Assembly (NCBI GenBank): GCA_033964015.1 | Contig: CM066920.1 | Coordinates: 558,001 to 622,000, forward strand | Direction of reading: 5' to 3' | Source: Scolanthus callimorphus | Lineage: Eukaryota > Cnidaria > Anthozoa > Actiniaria > Edwardsiidae | DNA: 64,000 nucleotides | The notes under the pieces: generated by a model | What the model was told of the DNA's origin: nothing | The model's database searches: none | The model's input: only the letters and a program-made list of their open reading frames with translations | Made by a program: the position numbers and the translations under genes | Part shown: positions 57,485-64,000 of the stretch, in pieces | How positions within the stretch are numbered: the first letter of the stretch is position 1 | Layout: every line of letters begins with the position of its first letter

Positions 57485-60400
57485 TTATTTGATCTGGCTC
57501 AGCGAGTCTCTATCCCTATGCTCCAAATGCACACTTATAATCTCCCCATACCCATCTCTTCCCAGTAATTGATAAGCCAATGGCAATAACTGTAGGACTG
57601 TGTTATGGAATCTTTTGTGACCAAATGAGAACAGATCTAGGCCTAGCTCCAGTCCCATCCCATAGTCACATTCATCATTGGCAAGTTGTACAAATGTGAG
57701 GACCTCTTGTAAACTATCTGACGCTTCCTCTCTGGCCTTCAAACTTGAACCCTCTGCAGTTATTGTCTTCAACATCTTCCTTAGCTCACCTGAAAGTTAT
57801 GCAAAACAAAACTGAATCGCTGACAGATATGCTAAGGATGCCACATGGCTACAAATAGTAATATAGGAATTCTAGAGTGGATAACTATGGAAGGAAAATT
57901 GGAGGTTGCCAAAAAATAGGTGGAAAATAGTTATTTGAAGAAGTATTTTTTGCTGCCCCATTTCAAGTCAATGCTTTTTGAAGGATAATTCGTGTTTTGC
58001 AGGTGTGCATTTCTTTTTCACTTTACATTTAGTGCTTTATAAAAAGCACTTATATTAATGCGTTAGAGACTTGAGTGTTTTGTTCACAAATACATGCACA
58101 CCCTCAGAGATTCCAACTCTCCAGCATTTTCCTTCCATATCCACGCATTTTGCACATTTTAGCCTCTCTCCTAGTTTGTTCATACATTTACTGTATTTCT
58201 CCCGGATTTTGTTCATGGGCTGTTCTAATACAGTTATTGTATTTCCGATAAAATCTCCTGCTTATCTATTCGATTGGGTTGGCATCTCCACACCCTGGCA
58301 GTACAATGAACAATACATTTTTCAAATACTGCACAAGGCTTTAACCCAGTGAAGTGTATAGGTACCAGTAATGTTACAATGTTGCCAGTCTTGACTGAAT
58401 TGCACTCACCATCTGTGACCGTGAGGGGTCTGTACCCCACCTCTGTTGCATCCACTGGTACCACTATTCCAGCCTTGTGAAATGTCTTAGAGTTGACTTT
58501 CTTGTTTCTTGCTTTAAGAGCAGATGTAGAAGGTAACAAGTTGTATTTCAGTTCTTTTGCCTTGTCAGAAAGTGATGACTGAAGCTTCTTCAGTGAACTT
58601 TGTTTGGATTTATCTTTGGTTTTCTTGATGATATTAGTTAAATATAAGCTATGCACAAATAAATTAATAACCTTGATTAACATCAAAAAGAAAACATTAT
58701 TTTACATGTTGGCACTCAATAATTTTATTGGTGAAATTGTTAAAATGAGCTTCGTCTCTAACAAATAGTGCATAGTGTATCTTATTCTCAATAAACTATG
58801 CTGGGCTAATAGGTCAAATGGCAAACAGAAAAGAATGGACTGGAAGATCAGATCAGATCAGAGCACACAAGAATAGTGTACAATGTACTCCAGTAGGGTT
58901 TACTAATTCTTGCTTTGTTTTCAATTTTAGAAAAAGAATTCATCCTCACTGAATGCATGTGATACCATTGTTTGCATGCTGCGCCATATATTGTAATTAT
59001 GGCTAGGTTAGATTGTGCCAACCTTGTGGTCAGCGGTCTCATGACCAAAGACTGGCGTTCACTGTCCGGGCGCCATGGCCGCCCTTGTTGATTAAAAGTA
59101 CTGTGGCGAATGAAACCTGCCTTTTGTCATTTTAACTCGCTGGCGCTGGTTTGTTCACCATCACTCAAAAATACTTTTCTAAAACATTCAAATTCTTGTA
59201 TATCTACCTTAAAATAGATTTAGGAAAATCACCATTGTGAACTCTTTACAATAAATTTTAAAGGTGAATGCTGCATAAGCAAACTTCAGTGTAATGTCAT
59301 GCAGTAATCTGCAGAGATATGCATAGCTAAGGATAGCTAAGGCCTAAAATGGCAGCCAAGCATATATATTCTTGATCTCTAGCAACTGGATTTTCCAGCT
59401 TCCTTTATGTTTTTGACAAGGGGACATGTTTTAGCTCACCAGACCACATCAACTGATGGAATTCTGACCTGCACACCTTTGATTTCATCTCCTGATGTAC
59501 CTTACCTGACAGCTGAAAACAGATTCTCTCCCAAAGTGGAAAACTCACATGAGGCTTTGGCTTTATTAGATGCAACAAAAGCTGGCAACTCTTTTGGGTC
59601 ATCCCTAGATAAAAAAGAACACATCACCATGTGTTTATCACACTGTATAAACACCCTCAACTGGAAAATGAATTTGGACATTGAACCGACATGTTTTGAT
59701 TTACAACCTTTCAAAATTAATGTGGTTTCCATATTTTACCACCAGTAAAGTGGTTATGCCCTTGTTCTATAATGAAATAAGTTCAAATGCAATTAAAAGA
59801 TCCATGTGTTCCCTTCCCTCCTTTTTTCACCCCACAGCTCGGGAAGGAGGCAGCACATGCTTATTTGTGCCACACCCAAATAAGTGCTTCACCCTCAGTT
59901 AAAGATTGTTAACTTGTTAGTAAACACAAGGTCAAACACAAATTAGAGATAAATATTTCCAAGAACTTATTTTTGTTCTTTTCTACACAGTACAGATAAC
60001 AAATTTATGTTAGTTATTGTAAGATTGACACTCTTTTCTATAGGTGTAAACTACATGTGCCACACCATTTACAAGAAAATAATATATAACTTTAACTTTA
60101 AAGACAAGCACTGTTCCCAATTAGCAAAAATACAGTAAGCCTGAATTCCATTAATTTTATTTCCTTTACCTAAAGTATCCAATGTGATATCCTTCTTTGT
60201 CATCCCCTCTCATAACTGTCATGAATTCAGGGGGGTCATAGTAATACCTCCAGTGTAGGTGATAGGAGACAGTGTCATTGTTATCATCACCAGTGAACCC
60301 CCCTGAAAGAACATCATAAGGGCCAACAAGCTGCAATCCAATGCTCTCCCTCAAAGCATCTAGTTGAATGTGGAAAAAGTGAAAGAATTATTAGAATATT

Positions 60401-62073
60401 GAAAAAATTGTTAGGTTTTAAGAGGCATGTAATATGAAACAGAGATTCTCAGGATTACTTTTGCTTGACCTATTCTTTTGGGGGTAAAATCATCTATAGT
60501 GTCTATCAGGGATAGTGTCTATCAGGGATAGTGTCTATCAGGGATAGTGTCTATCACTTACGGGATACTAAGCAGGCCTGCTATCAGTTAGGGAGCTATC
60601 TGAAGCATTCTACAATGCATGAAAACTGCCTCATTACAAATGCCATGACCAGGATAACTTTTCTATTGGAGTCCCCTCCCCAGGAACTGACTGAGGAGTC
60701 ATCATCAATGAAAGCTGATGATGGAAAGTGGGCTGCACACACATAATGCCTTCTTCACCTTTAGGTCCATCAGGGTCCAGTTCTTTACAGAATTCCCAGA
60801 AGTCATAGAAGTCTGATGGCATATCAACTTTGAACTTCTTTTTCATTTCATCTTTGCATGGTAATATTTTTGCTGAAAATGAAAACAAACAACATTCTAA
60901 CACTTAATTCAATAGAACTTGCCATTTGGATCAGGGGATAAGTACAACAACAAATTTCTTTATTTACATATCACACTGAATATTATATACAAAATGAAAA
61001 ACAAAAAAAAAACCGTGTTAGATATGATGCTGCCTAGAAAATAACTAAAAAGCTAATCGAGATAGGCAACAGGGCTATATGTACGATTAAATGAAAAAGT
61101 CAGATAAGGCACAAATACAAACACAGAACAATAAATGCAATAAAGATAACCCAGGACAAAAAAAAATGAAAGAGAAAGTGAAATGGGAGAGACTCATATG
61201 AATTTAGAAAGTTGAATTTGATAGAAAACTTAAGTAACTAGCAATGAATATAAAAAGAAACACAGGAGCAGTATGGTACAACTACCAACACCAGGCATGT
61301 TTCCTTGGATAGGCTCTTGAACAGATTAAATGTGTGTGACAAACTGTGATTTCCAGGCAGAAACACTGTTCACATGGCCGTTAGTCACATGATAGCAGTT
61401 TTTTTTCATGTCTCATCCTCAGCCAATAGTAAGAAATAAGTAAGTAAAATCTTTATGTAAGCACAGTTAAATAATCCATCAGCTTTATATATCTAATTTA
61501 CATTATTATTCATTCAACATAATTTCTGTTCTGATTGGTTCAGCACCACCGGCGAATTCTTGATGTTTTTAAAGGCAAGCGACTTATTCCATTGATGACA
61601 TCAAAGATTATACCACAACGCGAGCGTTTCTCGAATTCTGATTGGCTCTCAGCCATGGGTACATAAGAGGACATACCACAGAACGTGCCATCATAAGCGC
61701 GCGCGCTAAAAAGAACCAACAAAAACACCGTTTGGCTGCGCGCGCGCTGCTTTTGCCTTTTTATTTTTGCTATTCGGCTGCGCCTCGTGAGTCCACAACA
61801 TTTTGACCACTTTATTACGTCATTCCGTGGTATATAAGAGGACATACCACGGAAAATCAGAGGACATTTGTTAATGTTAATTGGATAAGTTGAAAAAATA
61901 TTGCACATGCAACGTTATGCACTTGTAGGCAGGTTGGCAAACTGCCTGCTATCAAAGATGTAAAGCGGGGGAATTCAATTTGAATGAATAACAAAACAAT
62001 CAAAAGTTTGAATGAATAATAAAACAAGGGTAGGCTATAAGACTAGGGTTTAGGGTTAGGTTAGCTCTACTAA

Positions 62074-62104
<31 letters not shown>

Positions 62105-62568
62105 CTGAGTCAATAGCCCATGAGGCCGAAGGCCCAATGGGCTATTGACTCAGAGGCCATGAGGGCGAGAGGAATAATTGTTTTAGTCAAATCACACTAG
62201 TAGGTCAATTTCTATAGCCAAAAACGTTTTCTGGTCTGCTCATTTGACATTATGTGGCTTCAAATCCAACACTTTTTGCTACTAGTAGGCTATAACTTAT
62301 AGCCTAGTAGTAGCTCAACCAATCAGAATGCAGCATTGACAATAGACCACTAGTGTGATTTGACTAACTATGGTTAGCTTAAGCTTATATTCACATGGCC
62401 TAGCCAAACACAGGGAAAAAATACACATCTTCCTACATTTGCAGCTCACTTGCATATCTAACCTTTCTTGTTCCCTGGATCAGTGTCAGAACCCGATGAT
62501 ATTTGCCCATCTTGGGAGTTTTCCTTCTTGTTTTCACGCTTACGTTTCTGCGAGCTCTTGTCCGCCAT
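57485..62568 (-). CDS. HPF1: HPF1, histone PARylation factor 1, complete
   Basis: Six exons on the minus strand: 62568..62463, 60872..60759, 60359..60170, 59604..59506, 58648..58410 and 57789..57485. They total 1053 nt, 350 residues plus stop (human 346), and every junction is GT/AG with matching phase. The Lys/Ser-rich N-terminus ([15 protein letters not shown]) is a likely nuclear targeting tract. Conserved stretches follow: [14 protein letters not shown] (exon 2), [21 protein letters not shown] and YHIGYFR (exon 3), [17 protein letters not shown] sequence and VGYRPL (exon 5), and [20 protein letters not shown] and LLPLAYQLL (exon 6). HPF1 completes the active site of DNA-bound PARP1/2 and redirects ADP-ribosylation to serine; the Asp-Glu pair of NDEC equals human Asp283/Glu284, the catalytic contribution, and is intact. 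The nuclear DNA damage response is the expected role. Confidence 0.97.
60495..60556. repeat. 16-bp microsatellite-like tandem repeat
   Basis: Unit gggatagtgtctatca, close to four copies, in an HPF1 intron. Confidence 0.92.
62077..62182. repeat. Foldback hairpin (first half of a nested repeat pair)
   Basis: acaattattcctcgagccc ... gctctgagtcaatagcccat pairs with atgggctattgactcagag ... gggcgagaggaataattgt around the loop gaggccgaaggccca. A solo fragment of the family is at ~8940 (caattattcctcaagccct). Confidence 0.9.
62183..62368. mobile_element. MITE-like element with ttagtcaaatcacactagt ends
   Basis: Left end tagtcaaatcacactagt (62183-62200) and right end actagtgtgatttgacta (~62348-62366) are perfect inverted copies; ctactagtaggctata and tatagcctagtagtag form a second inner inverted pair. 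It lies in HPF1 intron 1 and abuts the hairpin at 62077. Confidence 0.85.
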
Positions 62569-64000
62569 CTTGGTTCAGTGGAGGTCACGTGGGAATCAAA
62601 CTTGGCGCCAACCACGGTTCCCAAAGGATTATGGGTTGGCAGATAGACAGTCATTTCATCACCTTCAAGGCTATAAGATTACTGTATTGTGGGTGCGGAA
62701 ATGGATTATCCGGAACGCCATTCCAGACCCTGTTGACAGGTCACGGATTTGAGGATCTCGGTACAGTGCAGCATTTAAACAATTAGCAAAGGTAAAACAG
62801 GCCCATAGCCAGCATGTCACTGAAACAACCAGCTCAAGCACATTTAAGGGGATTCGAAATGGGCTTGGGGCTAGCCCCAAAAAACGCAAAATGTGCCTTA
62901 AATTGCTTTAATCTATTTAAGGCAAGCTAATTTTTGGCACAGTGATAAAACTGTACGAACTTAATATTTTGGTGCTATAAATAACTTAGTGCAGAGTGAC
63001 GTCACAAGGTATGTCACGTGACAAAACAGTAAATTGCTTTTCCGGTGATGGAGAAACATCTAACAATACAGCTTTGGTGAAAATGGATAGACCTCAGCAA
63101 TAGAAACATCGTACTGTTTTGGCTGCTGAACTATTATTTACTGTTAACGAGATACAAGGGTCGGAATCAGGTCACGTGACCTAATTTATATATCAGCCCC
63201 TTAAAGCACCCTAAAGGAGCAAACTTTTTCCACATATAAAACGTAGAACCCAAAGAGTGAAATATTATTAGCTATACTTTTCAAAAAGGAGTGAAACTCA
63301 CCATCGGAGAAATTTTTAAACTTTGAAAAGTGAAAATGTCACGTGACTGGCCACGTGACGAGTGTATCAGCCGAAATTCCATACTAAAACATTTCACTCG
63401 ATGAATGTTATCTATCCTGAAAATTTCATGCTCCATCATTAATGATTAGAAAAGATATTTGAAATTCTGTAATTTTCTCGATTTTCTGGCTGATACACTC
63501 GAGAGAATCAAATTTAAAATGAAATTTAAACCAGCCAGCCTTAACCGTTAGTCACAGAAAAATGGAACTCTTGCACACTCTGCCTCGGTAACAATTTTTT
63601 TCTGGCTACGGAGCTGTAAAACTAAAGGCACAGACAGGTGGGATATTTGTGAAACTGGAGGTTCACCCCAGGTTGCACTATCGACTACCGGAACATGTAA
63701 AGTGTTTATTGGCTTCAAAAAATCTCTCCTGTCTGCATCTTAAAAGTTGGGTGAACATGGTCACATTCCTTTGAACACAAAGCAGTTTTGGGCTGTTCCA
63801 AAAACATATGTACCCCTCCCTATCGAGGAACTCCAAATTTTCAAAAATTGCTTAACCCCTGTGGAAATTCCAGACTCCTGTGCAATCCCTGTGGAAATTT
63901 GAAGCTACCCCTATGAAAATTCCTCATTCTCTTGTGGGCCTGTGGAAATTCAACAGTTGCAAATGAATACCCTGTTGAAACTCCAGGGGAAAATGAATGG
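62569..64000. other. Right-edge region, no gene seen
   Basis: HPF1 upstream flank. From ~63000 to 63360 there are four CACGTG E-boxes, mostly as tcacgtgac. From ~63850 to the window end there is a degenerate repeat of cctgtggaaattc at intervals of roughly 25-50 bp. Confidence 0.5.

Larger units (their letters stand above)
57790..62462 (-). other. HPF1 introns
   Basis: Introns are 57790-58409, 58649-59505, 59605-60169, 60360-60758 and 60873-62462. A 16-bp tandem repeat (gggatagtgtctatca, ~4 copies) lies at 60495-60556. The large first intron carries repeats: a palindrome ccgtggtat-ataagagga-cataccacgg near 61826-61855 with a related gtacataagaggacataccac at ~61660, and the nested elements at 62077-62368. 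Confidence 0.75.

Noticed and set aside
62047..62065. Interstitial telomere-like gtttagggttagg
   Set aside because: Only about two imperfect TTAGGG units; too short to mean anything.
62433..62786. Plus-strand frames overlapping HPF1 exon 1
   Set aside because: Shadows of the HPF1 first exon and its upstream flank, with no conserved features.

Overview
This is animal nuclear DNA, most likely from an anthozoan cnidarian and probably a stony coral. It is AT-rich, with intron-bearing genes, wide gene-poor stretches and many short foldback elements. The best clue to origin is a pair of ANTP-class homeobox genes on the same strand. One is Gsx. The other has a homeodomain combining Xlox/Pdx and Cdx features, as in the single Xlox/Cdx gene reported from sea anemones. 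The central part of the window is therefore a cnidarian ParaHox locus.

Layout. 1-2028 (-): 5' part of SNX25, running off the left edge. 2137-3960 (+): an apparently intronless DEAD-box RNA helicase, head-to-head with SNX25 and broken by five one-base frame changes. 5363-5731 (-): a small gene I do not recognise. 8402-18742 (+): a CKAP2-family mitotic spindle gene whose introns hold a tandem array of palindromic CRE sites (9.96-10.88 kb) and a 63-bp minisatellite (13.8-16.4 kb). 21249-23832 (-): complete V-ATPase 16-kDa proteolipid gene (four exons). 25839-29774 (-): Xlox/Cdx (two exons). 29.8-41.2 kb: gene-poor ParaHox spacer. 41182-42001 (-): Gsx (two exons, one probable indel). 42-57.5 kb: gene-poor, with a few unassigned reading frames. 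57485-62568 (-): complete HPF1 (six exons), the PARP1/2 serine ADP-ribosylation cofactor. 62.6-64 kb: no gene seen.

The housekeeping genes are not an operon-like unit; each has its own promoter context, with divergent starts at SNX25/helicase and at the 5.7/8.4 kb pair. All exon boundaries were read by eye from GT/AG sites, reading phase and remembered family alignments, not computed. Frame breaks in the helicase and in Gsx are mostly single-base deletions, which looks more like residual assembly indels than gene decay, although this cannot be settled from one sequence. I found no rRNA, tRNA, CRISPR array, viral genes or complete autonomous transposon. The repeat content is mostly non-autonomous foldback/MITE-type elements, several with long poly-G/poly-C tracts, plus minisatellites.
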